Below are positions 55,193-64,000 of a stretch of 64,000 nt of DNA, in pieces (position 1 is the first letter of the stretch; each line of letters begins with the position of its first letter). The notes under the pieces are model-generated. The model did not search any database. It was not told the DNA's origin and was given only the letters and a program-made list of their open reading frames with translations. The stretch lies in the NCBI RefSeq assembly GCF_009371985.2, contig NZ_VIKU02000006.1:124001-188000 (forward strand), written 5' to 3'. The position numbers and the translations under genes were made by a program. This DNA is from Pelagihabitans pacificus. GTDB taxonomy: Bacteria > Bacteroidota > Bacteroidia > Flavobacteriales > Flavobacteriaceae.

Positions 55193-57148
55193 ATGCACAG
55201 ACCAACTATTCTAATATTATTGCTTTTTTACTCCGGTCTGTCATACGCCCAAACCCATCTCGACTCTTTGTACCGTATTTGGGAAGACGTCAATAGCCCC
55301 GATACTCTTAGGGCCAATGCCCTAACAGACTATATCTACGAAGGATATTTCTATACCAAGCCCGATAGTGCGGTTATCCTGGCGGATGAACTTCTAACAT
55401 TCAACGAAAACACCAGCAATCAAAAAGGAATGGTAGAAACCCTTGATTTAAAGGGGTACGTCCTTTTTAGAAAGGGCGATTATTCCCAAGCCCTACAATC
55501 GTATCAAAAAGGATTACGGCTGGCCAAAACGATTGAATATCACTTGGGCGCTGCGGATATTCTTACTAAAATTGGATATCTGTACCATGACAATGAAGAC
55601 ATCCTCACCGCCTTGCAGTACTATGAACGAGGCTTAAAAATCTATGAGAAACTCGGTGACTTGGATGGCATGGGTTCCATCTTCAACGAGTATGGCAGTA
55701 TCTACAGAACCAGGGGAGAACATGAAAAAGCGTTGGACTACTACCAAAAGGGTGTAGCCATCAATGAAGATACCGGGGATGAAAAGGGCAATGCTGCCTT
55801 ATACGTCAATATAGGACACCTGTATGCCGATCAGGAGGAATATTCAAAAGCGCTCGACAGCTATCAAAAAGGACTTGGCATCGACGAGGCGACCGGAAAT
55901 CAATTAGGGATTGCTTCCGCACTTGCAGGTATAGGCACTATCTATTTGGAGCAAGGCGATGATGCCAAGGCCTTGGACTTCCTCCTAAGGAGTTTACAAA
56001 TCAGCGAAACCATCAACGACATCCAAGGACGTGCCGCTACTTTATTGAACATCTCTGATATTTATTCGGATAAAGGGGATTTCTCGAAAGCCATCGCCTA
56101 TTGCAAAAAAAGCCTTGAACTTGCCGAAGGTATTGGTGACATCGGAAATCAGGAGTCGTCATGCGATTGTCTTTATTATGCCTATAAAGGTCTAGGCAAC
56201 ATGAAAGAAGCCTTGGTGTATCATGAGAAGATGTTACAACTTGCAGATAGTATCCAGACCGAGGAAGCGGCCATTAAACTGCAGCAGATGGAGTTTTCGA
56301 AACAACTATTGGCCGATAGCTTGCTGCAGGTGGAAAAAGATTTGGAAGTAGAAATGAGACATCAAATGGAGGTGCAGGAAAAAGAGACGAATAGAAATAT
56401 GGCCATCGGTGTCGGTGTATTCTTTTTGATACTTTCCGTTGGACTCTATAGTAGATGGCGCTATGTAAAAAAATCAAAGGCCATCATCGAAAAGGAAAAA
56501 GATCGCTCGGAGAATCTATTGCTTAATATCTTACCGGCCGAAATAGCGGAGGAACTCAAGCAAAAAGGAGAAGCGGCAGCCCGCGACTTCGAGTTGGTCT
56601 CCATTCTTTTTACCGACTTTAAAGGTTTTACCGAACAATCGGCCCAAATTTCCGCCAAAGAACTGATTGGTGAGATCAATCACTGTTTCAAGGCCTTCGA
56701 CCTCATCTGTGAAAAATACGGAATCGAGAAGATAAAGACCATCGGAGATGCCTACATGGCAGCCGGTGGCTTACCGGTGCCTTCGGACGGGTCTGTTCAA
56801 AATACCGTTATGGCCGCCTTGGAGATGCAGAACTATATGACCGATAGGATCACTACAAAAAAAGCCAAAAATGAATTTACCTTTGAAATGCGATTGGGTA
56901 TCCACACCGGTCCCGTGGTTGCGGGTATCGTCGGGGTAAAAAAGTTCCAGTACGATATTTGGGGAGACACCGTGAACACTGCCTCAAGAATGGAGAGCAA
57001 TGGGGAAGTCGGTATGGTAAACATCTCCCAGGATACTTATGAACTGATCAAAGACCTTCCCCAGTTTGCCTTTTCACCAAGAGGAGAGATAAAAGTAAAA
57101 GGAAAGGGGGAAATAGCTATGTGGTTTGTTAAAATGGCCCAAGTTTAA
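55193..57148 (+). CDS. Class III adenylate cyclase with TPR sensor domain
   Basis: A 651-residue protein: signal peptide (about 1-20), about seven TPR units (about 70-370, such as YSQALQSYQKGLRLAKTI), coiled segment, one membrane helix (about 400-420) and a cytosolic class III cyclase domain (about 440-650). Metal Asp475 and Asp519 (TDFKGF, TIGDAYMA), a Lys in EKIKTIGD, Asp in YDIWGDTVN and NTASR are present, which fits ATP as substrate. The TPR part would face the periplasm, so it may sense an extracytosolic protein. Output would be cAMP; no Crp-type regulator gene is intact nearby. Confidence 0.88.
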   Translation: MHRPTILILLLFYSGLSYAQTHLDSLYRIWEDVNSPDTLRANALTDYIYEGYFYTKPDSAVILADELLTFNENTSNQKGMVETLDLKGYVLFRKGDYSQALQSYQKGLRLAKTIEYHLGAADILTKIGYLYHDNEDILTALQYYERGLKIYEKLGDLDGMGSIFNEYGSIYRTRGEHEKALDYYQKGVAINEDTGDEKGNAALYVNIGHLYADQEEYSKALDSYQKGLGIDEATGNQLGIASALAGIGTIYLEQGDDAKALDFLLRSLQISETINDIQGRAATLLNISDIYSDKGDFSKAIAYCKKSLELAEGIGDIGNQESSCDCLYYAYKGLGNMKEALVYHEKMLQLADSIQTEEAAIKLQQMEFSKQLLADSLLQVEKDLEVEMRHQMEVQEKETNRNMAIGVGVFFLILSVGLYSRWRYVKKSKAIIEKEKDRSENLLLNILPAEIAEELKQKGEAAARDFELVSILFTDFKGFTEQSAQISAKELIGEINHCFKAFDLICEKYGIEKIKTIGDAYMAAGGLPVPSDGSVQNTVMAALEMQNYMTDRITTKKAKNEFTFEMRLGIHTGPVVAGIVGVKKFQYDIWGDTVNTASRMESNGEVGMVNISQDTYELIKDLPQFAFSPRGEIKVKGKGEIAMWFVKMAQV

Positions 57149-57205
57149 AAGTTTACATGTTAAAAAGGACCAAACTGACTAATCTCGATTAATTACAGCA
57201 CATAG

Positions 57206-57655
57206 ATGAGGATTGAAAAAGCAAAGAGTAGCGATTCCGCAAAACTCACTGAACTGACATTTCGTTCCAAAGCACATTGGGGCTATTCCAAGAAACAGCT
57301 CGAAGAGTGGCGGGACGAACTAACGGTAACCCCTACTTATATACGACATAATCAGGTTTTCAAACTAACCGGCCATCAACAAGTAATCGGGTTTTACGCC
57401 TTTCGTCCAGAAAATAAAACCGATGTAAAACTTGATTTCCTATTTATGGAACCCCGATTTATCGGCAAAGGTTATGGGAAACACTTGATGGACGATTGCA
57501 CGAAACGAATCCGTAGTCTGGGGTACAAGACCATAACGCTGGATGCCGACCCCAATGCAGCGACCTTTTACGGGAAAGTTGGGTTTCGGGTGATTGGACA
57601 ATTGCAAAGTTCCATAAAAGAGCGATTTTTACCGATTATGAAAATGACCTTTTAG
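57206..57655 (+). CDS. GNAT-family N-acetyltransferase
   Basis: A 149-residue acetyl-CoA-dependent acetyltransferase. The core motif is DFLFMEPRFIGKGYGKHLMD (about 78-97), binding acetyl-CoA, followed by LDADPNAATFYGKVGFR. The substrate is unknown. It is convergent with rny. Confidence 0.85.
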   Translation: MRIEKAKSSDSAKLTELTFRSKAHWGYSKKQLEEWRDELTVTPTYIRHNQVFKLTGHQQVIGFYAFRPENKTDVKLDFLFMEPRFIGKGYGKHLMDDCTKRIRSLGYKTITLDADPNAATFYGKVGFRVIGQLQSSIKERFLPIMKMTF

Positions 57656-57794
57656 CGCTCTGGAAACAGCATTCGGTGATGCTCATCGAAAGGTCACGGA
57701 AAAGTAAAATACGCTCAAAACCCGACTTCCAAAATTGTATCAACGTTTTTGTGAAAAAGGGCTACAAAGGCTCCTTTAAGCCAGACAAAGCCAA

Positions 57795-59363
57795 CTATTT
57801 AGCCACATTCACCGCTCTAGTCTCCCGAATAACAGTAACCTTGACCTGACCGGGATACGTCATATCGGTCTGTATCTTCTGGGAAATTTCAAAAGAGAGC
57901 TCGGCAGCCTTGTCATCGCTCACCTTTTCACTTTCCACGATAACACGCAGTTCCCTACCAGCCTGTATGGCATAGGCTTTTTGCACACCGCCAAAACCAA
58001 AGGCGATATCCTCTAAATCCTTTAATCGCTGTATGTACGAATCAAGTACCTGGCGCCGTGCACCCGGTCTCGCACCACTAATGGCATCACAGACCTGTAC
58101 AATGGGCGAAATCAAGGTCTTCATTTCGATTTCGTCGTGGTGGGCACCAATGGCGTTGCACACATCGGGCTTCTCCCCAAACTTTTCGGCCCATTGCATT
58201 CCCAAAATCGCATGCGGTGTTTCGACCTCCGCTTCGGTGTTGGGTACCTTCCCGATGTCGTGTAATAACCCCGCACGCTTGGCCAATTTAGGATTTAGCC
58301 CGAGTTCGGCGGCCATTACACCACATAGTTTTGCAACTTCCCTGGAGTGCTGCAAAAGATTTTGACCATAGGAGGAACGATATTTCATACGCCCAACGGA
58401 ACGGATCAATTCAGGATGCAATCCGTGAATACCCAAATCGATTACGGTACGTTTTCCTACCTCCACGATTTCTTGTTCTATTTGCTTTTCGGTCTTCCTA
58501 ACAATTTCCTCGATACGCGCAGGGTGTATTCTTCCATCGGTCACCAATTTGTGCAAAGACAATCGGGCAACTTCCCGTCGAACGGAATCAAAACAGGAGA
58601 GTATAATGGCTTCGGGGGTATCGTCCACAATGATTTCAACTCCGGTAGCGGCCTCCAACGCACGGATATTTCTCCCTTCCCGTCCAATGATACGGCCCTT
58701 TACATCATCCGATTCCAAGTTGAACACAGATACGCAGTTCTCCACGGCTTCCTCGGTACCAATACGCTGTATGGTATTAATTACGATTTTTCGTGCCTCT
58801 TGTTCCGCAGTAAGTTTGGCTTCTTCCACCGTGTTTTGAATGAAGCTCATCGCATCCGTGCGGGCCGTCTCCTTCAAGGACTCCATTAACTGGGTCTTGG
58901 CATCTTCGGCGGAAAGCCCCGAAATTACCTCCAGTTGTTGTACCTGATGTTTGTGCAATTTTTCAAGTTCGGCCTGTTTCTTCTCAAAAACCTCAATACG
59001 GTGTTCTGCATTCTTTATTTTTGACTCTAGCTGTTCGTTCAGTCTTTTGCTCTTGGCCAGTTCATTGCTTACTTGTGATTCTTTATCCCGTGCGCGTTTT
59101 TCGGCTTCATTAATTTTCTTGTCCTTTCCAATAATCACCTTCTCGTGCTCTGCCTTCAACTCCAAGAACTTTTCCTTTGCTTGGAAAATCTTGTCCTTTT
59201 TAATGTTCTCACCTTCCGTTTTGGCGTTTTTCAGGATGCTATCCGCTTCCCGCTTGGCATTGGCGATCGTTTTGGACGCTTTGCCTTTCTCCATAAATTT
59301 TGCAATGGCAAAACCTATGGCGAGCCCTACTACTGCCGCTATGATGATAAATGTATAATCCAT
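57795..59363 (-). CDS. rny: Ribonuclease Y
   Basis: Membrane-bound endoribonuclease that starts mRNA decay. The 522-residue protein has an N-terminal membrane helix (about 3-24), a long coiled coil (about 25-200), KH ([18 protein letters not shown]) and an HD domain with [17 protein letters not shown] at 59361-59363 is preferred to a TTG three codons earlier. It is 100 bases downstream of the probable 6S RNA and may be transcribed from the same minus-strand region. Confidence 0.96.
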   Translation of the reverse strand: MDYTFIIIAAVVGLAIGFAIAKFMEKGKASKTIANAKREADSILKNAKTEGENIKKDKIFQAKEKFLELKAEHEKVIIGKDKKINEAEKRARDKESQVSNELAKSKRLNEQLESKIKNAEHRIEVFEKKQAELEKLHKHQVQQLEVISGLSAEDAKTQLMESLKETARTDAMSFIQNTVEEAKLTAEQEARKIVINTIQRIGTEEAVENCVSVFNLESDDVKGRIIGREGRNIRALEAATGVEIIVDDTPEAIILSCFDSVRREVARLSLHKLVTDGRIHPARIEEIVRKTEKQIEQEIVEVGKRTVIDLGIHGLHPELIRSVGRMKYRSSYGQNLLQHSREVAKLCGVMAAELGLNPKLAKRAGLLHDIGKVPNTEAEVETPHAILGMQWAEKFGEKPDVCNAIGAHHDEIEMKTLISPIVQVCDAISGARPGARRQVLDSYIQRLKDLEDIAFGFGGVQKAYAIQAGRELRVIVESEKVSDDKAAELSFEISQKIQTDMTYPGQVKVTVIRETRAVNVAK

Positions 59364-59466
59364 GGTGTTCAAATTAAACTGTTCAATCGAAGCAACCCGC
59401 TCCCATTGTATTGTGATTGGTCCCTGTCGTCGGGATATTCAAAAACTTGTCCCGAAACGAACCTAT

Positions 59467-59640
59467 AAAAAAAGCCCACATCGGAGGAAGTTTTGTACAA
59501 ACTCCTATAAACAGGTTTAGGGCTAACAGACCGATCAAGGATCCTTGTACAAGCAAGGCATGCTTTTACGACCTAAACTCACCCTTTTTAAACTTAATTA
59601 ACGTTGAGTTTGTCAAAAGATAGTACCAATGTGGGCAGTA
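59467..59640 (-). ncRNA. ssrS: Probable 6S RNA (6S-Flavo type)
   Basis: Minus-strand RNA of about 170 bases between zapA and rny. A closing stem pairs GCCCACATTGG (59626-59636) with CCGATGTGGGC (59474-59484) and continues into seven U (59467-59473), a terminator. Inside, TTGACAAACTC pairs with GAGTTTGTACAA (59606-59616 with 59493-59504, one bulge). A bubble follows, then GTTTAGG pairs with CCTAAAC (59572-59578 with 59515-59521), then an apical region with the palindrome CAAGGATCCTTG (59536-59547). A long rod with a central bubble is the 6S form, and zapA neighbours ssrS in many bacteria. A family-model search has not been done. Confidence 0.65.
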
Positions 59641-59667
59641 ACTTTGATTGTATTTTAAAGAACGTAT

Positions 59668-59964
59668 TTACTTTATACTAAGCTTGGCATTCACCAAATC
59701 GTCAAGAGACTTCAACCGCTCCAGGGCCTCTAGGGTACCTTCGGATTGGTCGATGCCTTTTTGCTCTATTTTCGATGCGAACTGTAAGGCACACATGGCG
59801 AGCACATCTTGTTTGTCACGCACGGCATAGCTCTGTTCGAACTTTTTGGCCAATTGCTCAATGTTCTTTGCGGCTTTCCGCAACCCCTCTTCTTGGCTGG
59901 GGTCTATGGTTAGGGGATATACCCTATCTGCAATTGAAAGCTTTATCTTGAGCTTTTCAGACAT
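59668..59964 (-). CDS. zapA: Cell division protein ZapA
   Basis: A 98-residue FtsZ-associated protein that helps bundle FtsZ filaments at the division site. It has the ZapA start SEKLKIKLSIADRVYPLTI and a C-terminal helix with ALQFASKIEQ. Five codons of upstream extension exist, but ATG 59962-59964 is preferred. It lies 15 bases after the coiled-coil gene and is probably co-transcribed with it from the promoter at 60295-60325. Confidence 0.9.
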   Translation of the reverse strand: MSEKLKIKLSIADRVYPLTIDPSQEEGLRKAAKNIEQLAKKFEQSYAVRDKQDVLAMCALQFASKIEQKGIDQSEGTLEALERLKSLDDLVNAKLSIK

Positions 59965-59979
59965 ACAATTTATTGCCAA

Positions 59980-60270
59980 TTATTCAGCAAGCTGTGAAAT
60001 GCAATGGTCCAACTCCCTGATCAATGTGTTTATTTTAAGCTTAGCTTCCGTTTTATTTTCATTACTGCCTAGCATTGAATTCGCCAACTTTAAGGAATTG
60101 TACTTTTCTTCCCACTCAGAGACCGAACTGTGTACGGTTTCCTTTTCGTTCTTCATGGAAACCAGTTCTCTCTCTAACCTTTCATTAGCCTGATGCAGTA
60201 CATCCAATCGGTGTAGCAATTTGCTAATTTTGTTTTCAAGGGAATCAACGATTTGAACCAATTCACTCAT
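59980..60270 (-). CDS. Small coiled-coil protein upstream of zapA
   Basis: A 96-residue protein predicted to be almost entirely coiled coil (heptads through LENKISKLLHRLDVLHQANE and the C-terminal LKINTLIRELDHCI). It leads the zapA operon, 15 bases before zapA. Size and position fit a ZapB-like partner of ZapA, but this is inference and I know no name for it. Confidence 0.75.
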   Translation of the reverse strand: MSELVQIVDSLENKISKLLHRLDVLHQANERLERELVSMKNEKETVHSSVSEWEEKYNSLKLANSMLGSNENKTEAKLKINTLIRELDHCISQLAE

Positions 60271-60294
60271 AAACGAAATTCAATACGATTTACA

Positions 60295-60325
60295 CAAAGT
60301 TAACATACATCTGCCGACTTAGCAA
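60295..60325 (-). promoter_or_regulatory. Bacteroidota-type promoter of the coiled-coil-zapA operon
   Basis: Minus strand TTG (60323-60325), 20 bases, TAACTTTG (60295-60302): full match to the consensus. Initiation would leave a leader of about 18 bases before the ATG at 60270. Confidence 0.7.
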
Positions 60326-60531
60326 TTCTTTTTTCAATTATTCCTTAAGCGATACTTTAACGTCATGAAAACGCCTCGCGGCCCTTAGCTGGCTCCCAAT
60401 GTAAAAGGTTTTCCAAAATCAAGTCGGATAATTAGGTTCATCTGTTTAAATTTACCCGTTTTTTAGTGTCATACCCCAATACCTGACAAAAAATCCCGTT
60501 TCAATATTCACAAATAGGCATCAAAGTTGTT

Positions 60532-62253
60532 ATGGTTTACTTCGTGTTACCAAAAATTGACAAGAGAAAAATAGTATGTGGATGGGTTTTGTGCTGTTCA
60601 CTTTTTGTAATTGCACAGGAGAACTATCCACAGGAAACCTTTCAATCTCCCATGGATATTCCTTTGATACTCGCCGGGACTTTCGGGGAGTTGCGTTCGA
60701 ACCACTTTCACGCGGGAATCGACATCAAGACACAACAAAGGCAGGGACTACCGATTTATGCCATTGGTGACGGCAGTGTTACCCGTATCAAAATAGCACA
60801 TTGGGGATATGGTAAGGTACTCTACGTGGCGCATCCGAACGGATATACCTCGGTTTACGGCCACCTCCAAAAATTCGCGCCTGAAATCGAGGCGTACATT
60901 AAAAAGGTACAATACCAAAAAAGATCTTACCAAGTAGAGGTATTTCCAGACCTAGGGGAAGTAACGGTCAAAAAGGGACAGGTCATCGCTTATTCAGGGA
61001 ATACCGGTGGTTCTTCCGGGCCCCATTTACACTTCGAGATCCGAAGTAGTATTTCCGAAAAACCTACAAATCCCTTGTTATATGGCTTTGAGGTCAGGGA
61101 TGCGACCAACCCCGTTCTAGAAGAAGTCTATGCCTACCCCCTTTCTAAAAATGCCAGAGTGAATCAGAGCACCGACAAGGTGGAATTGAATTTCAAAAGA
61201 CAGAAAGACGGTACTTTCTTGGCCGATAAGGTGTCTGCTTTGGGCACTATCGGTTTTGGTTTTAAGGGCTTTGACAGACAAGACCTGGCGGCGAATAAAA
61301 ATGGTATATATTCAGTACAACTCAGTGTTAACGGAAAGATATATACCGATTATGATTTTGAGACTTTTTCTTTTGCAGAGAGCCGATACATCAACACCTT
61401 GATAGATTATGAGCATTTCGGAGCCTATCGCCAGCGTATACAGCAGTGTTTCAAAACACCCGGAAATCGGCTCGGCATCTATAACACCCTCTACAATGAC
61501 GGCAAAATAAACATTCAAGAAGGGATGAGTTATAGCGTAACCTTACTCCTTAGGGACCTTGGTGGAAACGAGACCAAGATCATTATTCCGGTCGAAGGAA
61601 AGAACGAACCCGTCAAAATTGAAAAAGAAGAGGAAAAAACGGATGAGTACCTTGTGGCCAAAAAGAACAACAATTACGACCTGGGCGCCGCCACCGTTTA
61701 TTTTCCCGCAAATACCTTTTACAAAGACTTTTATATTGACCTCAAAAAAGGAACGGATACCATTACCATACATAATAGCAGAGTTCCTGCCCATCGGAAT
61801 TTCACCCTCACCTTCGATGTTTCCAAATATAGTAAGGAGGAGAGAAAACAACTTTTTATTGCCCGATTGGACAAAGATTTGGATGCCAATTATGCATCGA
61901 CTTACAAGAGGGGCAATACCTTTACTACAAGAACTAGAAATCTGGGAACCTATACCCTCGCTAAAGATACCATTCCCCCAACAATTAGACCCAAAAATTT
62001 TAAGGAAAAACAATGGTTGAACAACTATAGCTATCTCAGTCTCCGAATTTCCGACGACCTCAGCGGGGTCAAGAGCTATTCCGCCACTCTTAACGGTGAC
62101 TGGATTCTTATGGAATACGAGCCAAAAACAAGGACCTTGACATACAACTTTGACGACAAGATATTGGACAAAACCCAATGTGAACTCCAAGTTACGGTTA
62201 GTGATAACGTAGGCAACACGACCATTTACAAAAGCACATTTTATCGTAAATAG
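60532..62253 (+). CDS. M23 family (LytM-type) metallopeptidase
   Basis: A 573-residue exported protein with a signal peptide (about 1-29, ending FVIAQ) and a LytM domain at about 35-190 whose zinc ligands are His60 and Asp64 (HAGIDI) and His167 in GPHLHFEI (His165 nearby). The remainder is beta-rich and may be immunoglobulin-like. Such enzymes cleave cross-links of peptidoglycan. It is divergent from the zapA operon and followed by a TonB receptor whose TTG lies 6 bases past its stop codon. Confidence 0.88.
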   Translation: MVYFVLPKIDKRKIVCGWVLCCSLFVIAQENYPQETFQSPMDIPLILAGTFGELRSNHFHAGIDIKTQQRQGLPIYAIGDGSVTRIKIAHWGYGKVLYVAHPNGYTSVYGHLQKFAPEIEAYIKKVQYQKRSYQVEVFPDLGEVTVKKGQVIAYSGNTGGSSGPHLHFEIRSSISEKPTNPLLYGFEVRDATNPVLEEVYAYPLSKNARVNQSTDKVELNFKRQKDGTFLADKVSALGTIGFGFKGFDRQDLAANKNGIYSVQLSVNGKIYTDYDFETFSFAESRYINTLIDYEHFGAYRQRIQQCFKTPGNRLGIYNTLYNDGKINIQEGMSYSVTLLLRDLGGNETKIIIPVEGKNEPVKIEKEEEKTDEYLVAKKNNNYDLGAATVYFPANTFYKDFYIDLKKGTDTITIHNSRVPAHRNFTLTFDVSKYSKEERKQLFIARLDKDLDANYASTYKRGNTFTTRTRNLGTYTLAKDTIPPTIRPKNFKEKQWLNNYSYLSLRISDDLSGVKSYSATLNGDWILMEYEPKTRTLTYNFDDKILDKTQCELQVTVSDNVGNTTIYKSTFYRK

Positions 62254-62258
62254 AAAAT

Positions 62259-64000
62259 TTGAGGCGTTTTAGATATCTTATTCTCTTGTTGGTATGCTGC
62301 CCATTGGGCCTGATTTATTCTCAGACCGCTACCATCACGGGGGTGGTGCTCGATGAAAATGAGTCGCCTTTGGGGGGAGTAAACATCACTACTGAAAACG
62401 GGGGAAGCTTCACGGATCCGGATGGTTTTTACGTACTGCAGCTCGTGGCCGATACCCCCACCACGGTTACCTTTTCACATTTGGGCCATGAGAACGTGGT
62501 CTTGGAAAACCTTATCCTTACGACCAACGAGACCTTTGAGTTCAATCCAGTAATGAAGACCAATGCCATCCAAGTGGCAGGAGTCACCGTAAGTCCGACT
62601 GGGGAAAAGGAGGCCAGGGGCATCCTAAGCGTGTCACCAGAGGTCGTTAGGAAAATCCCAGGAGCGAATGCCGGGGTAGAAAACGTGTTAAAGTTATTAC
62701 CGGGTGTATCATCAAGCAATGAACTCAGCACACAATATTCGGTTCGGGGCGGCAACTACGATGAAAATTTGGTCTACGTGAACGACATCGAGGTCTACCG
62801 CCCCTTTTTGGTGCGTTCCGCGCAACAAGAAGGACTCAGCTTTGTGAATAGCGATTTGGTTCAGGATGTTAAATTTTCACCTGGAGGTTTTCAATCAAAG
62901 TACGGGGACAAGTTATCTTCCGTCTTGGACATTACCTACAAAAACCCGGTTGCTTTTGGGGCGAGCCTCGATGTAAGTTTCTTGGGAGCTGCGGCCTCGG
63001 TAGAGACTATCTCCGAAGATAAAAATTTTAGCGGTATCCTAGGCGTCCGATATCGAAACAATAGCTTACTGGTCAATAGCCTTGAAACACAGTCCAATTT
63101 CAATCCCACCTTCGCGGATTTACAAAGCTATTTCACCTATCGTTTTTCCAACAAGTTCAATCTTAGTTTTTTAGGGAATATCAGTATTAACGACTATCAA
63201 AACGAACCCATCAACCGGCAAACCACATTCGGTACCTTGGATGCACCGGAGGTGCTCACTGTATTCTATGAAGGAAGGGAAAACAATCGCTTTGATACGG
63301 CACTAGGTGCCTTTAAGGGCACTTACGTTCTAAATGATGAGGTAACCTTGAAACTCATTTCTTCAATCTATCATACTACGGAAGAAGAATATTCGGATGT
63401 TATCGCACAATACGAACTGGGCGAAATCGACACCAACCTTGGAAGCGATAATCTCGGTGAGGTAAACTCCTCGCGTGGATTGGCAACTGAATTCAATAGG
63501 GCCCGTAACGACTTGGACGCCCTCATCTTTACTATGCAACACCGGGGAAGATATGCCAAAAACCAAAAAGTACTCGAATGGGGAGGCAAATATACCCACG
63601 AAGATATCAGGGACCGTATCCGGGAATCCGAATTTATTGACTCCGTCGGTTTCTATATACGACCGCCATCTTCAGAATTTGTCAACAATCAGCCGGAGGA
63701 ACCTTTCGACGCCCCCATTATTGCCTTTGATGAACTGAACGCCACCAACTTTGTCAAGACAAATCGCTTTAGCGGATTCATCCAATACAGCAATCAAAAA
63801 TCTTGGAATGGCAATGAAATCTACTACAATATGGGCCTCAGGGGTCAGTACTGGACCATAAGTGGTACCGGGGTCGAGAAGGTGTCGCAGTCCATTTTGA
63901 GCCCCAGGGCCCAATTCGCACTCAAACCCCGATGGCAACGTGATATGCTTTTCAGAATTTCGGGCGGTGTCTACCAACAACCCCCATTTTATAGGGAACT
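62259..64000 (+). CDS. TonB-dependent outer-membrane receptor (partial, runs off the window)
   Basis: Starts with TTG at 62259, 5 bases after the M23 stop codon; the frame is open to the window end (580 codons). It has a signal peptide (MRRFRYLILLLVCCPLGLIYS), a carboxypeptidase-regulatory-like domain (about 23-110, with GVVLDENESPLGGVNI), a plug domain (about 115-230, with VENVLKLLPGVSSSNELS and YSVRGGNYDENLVYVND) and the beginning of a beta barrel. The ligand is unknown; the neighbour suggests a possible link to cell-wall or peptide uptake. The C-terminus is not in the window. Confidence 0.85.
   Translation, partial: MRRFRYLILLLVCCPLGLIYSQTATITGVVLDENESPLGGVNITTENGGSFTDPDGFYVLQLVADTPTTVTFSHLGHENVVLENLILTTNETFEFNPVMKTNAIQVAGVTVSPTGEKEARGILSVSPEVVRKIPGANAGVENVLKLLPGVSSSNELSTQYSVRGGNYDENLVYVNDIEVYRPFLVRSAQQEGLSFVNSDLVQDVKFSPGGFQSKYGDKLSSVLDITYKNPVAFGASLDVSFLGAAASVETISEDKNFSGILGVRYRNNSLLVNSLETQSNFNPTFADLQSYFTYRFSNKFNLSFLGNISINDYQNEPINRQTTFGTLDAPEVLTVFYEGRENNRFDTALGAFKGTYVLNDEVTLKLISSIYHTTEEEYSDVIAQYELGEIDTNLGSDNLGEVNSSRGLATEFNRARNDLDALIFTMQHRGRYAKNQKVLEWGGKYTHEDIRDRIRESEFIDSVGFYIRPPSSEFVNNQPEEPFDAPIIAFDELNATNFVKTNRFSGFIQYSNQKSWNGNEIYYNMGLRGQYWTISGTGVEKVSQSILSPRAQFALKPRWQRDMLFRISGGVYQQPPFYRE

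Noticed and set aside
58347-58889. Plus-strand frame of 180 codons
   Set aside because: Antisense to the conserved rny KH/HD region; no similarity.
1-64000. tRNA or rRNA genes, prophage, restriction-modification or other defence systems
   Set aside because: No cloverleaf or rRNA sequence, integrase, capsid, nuclease-methylase pair or toxin-antitoxin pair could be recognised.

Overview
The window is a stretch of chromosome from a Flavobacteriaceae-type member of the Bacteroidota, probably a marine or free-living one. The evidence is a gliding-associated peptidyl-prolyl isomerase (GldI), several family-typical proteins (DUF3810, DUF6090, DUF6503-like, paired DUF368), a carboxypeptidase-regulatory/TonB receptor, many lipoproteins, frequent TTG starts, and promoters of the Bacteroidota type (TTG, about 19-20 bases, TAnnTTTG). 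No tRNA, rRNA, CRISPR array, integrase, transposase or phage gene was recognised.

Layout. 0-7.4 kb: ndk, a PhoD-like phosphodiesterase, a DHH phosphoesterase, gldI beside a lipoprotein that fuses cyclophilin and FKBP domains, and a dipeptidase/lipoprotein pair. 7.5-15.1 kb: a DUF3810 membrane protein, two amidohydrolase-family proteins with three amidohydrolase modules of which only one keeps its metal ligands, and a serine hydrolase with a TPR tail. 15.1-18.8 kb: a compact minus-strand molybdopterin operon (moaD, moaE, moaC, mobA, a MoeB-rhodanese fusion, a TauE-type exporter) without moaA or moeA. 18.9-26.3 kb: a lipoprotein, a TrmH-type RNA methyltransferase, an M48 protease, then spoT, a Fur-family regulator and purA. 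26.5-40.7 kb: a lipoprotein cytochrome with a degenerate SGNH domain plus a ThuA partner, an OstA/LptA-like protein, an aminotransferase, a TPR protein, two tandem DUF368 (PopT-type) membrane proteins, aroE and a DUF349 protein.

About 41-52 kb is visibly more A+T-rich and looks accessory. It holds stand-alone genes (M28 and S41 peptidases, VOC and EthD proteins, a dicarboxylate-type transporter, DUF6090, LytTR, DUF2306) separated by long nested palindromes, and several decayed genes (a chimeric Crp-like/metallo-beta-lactamase remnant, a TPR-tail remnant with four in-frame stops, and about 0.7 kb of unrecognisable sequence). From 52.3 kb ordinary genes resume: a YtcJ-like amidohydrolase, NTF2-like and VOC proteins, a TPR adenylate cyclase, a GNAT acetyltransferase, then the cluster rny, a probable 6S RNA, zapA and a coiled-coil protein on the minus strand, with a divergent M23 peptidase followed by a TonB-dependent receptor that runs off the window.

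The most interesting points are the structured RNA between zapA and rny, the cassette-like palindromic spacers at 42.6-45.5 kb, the degenerate catalytic modules (amidohydrolase and SGNH), the tandem DUF368 pair, and promoter boxes that touch or contain apparent start codons.
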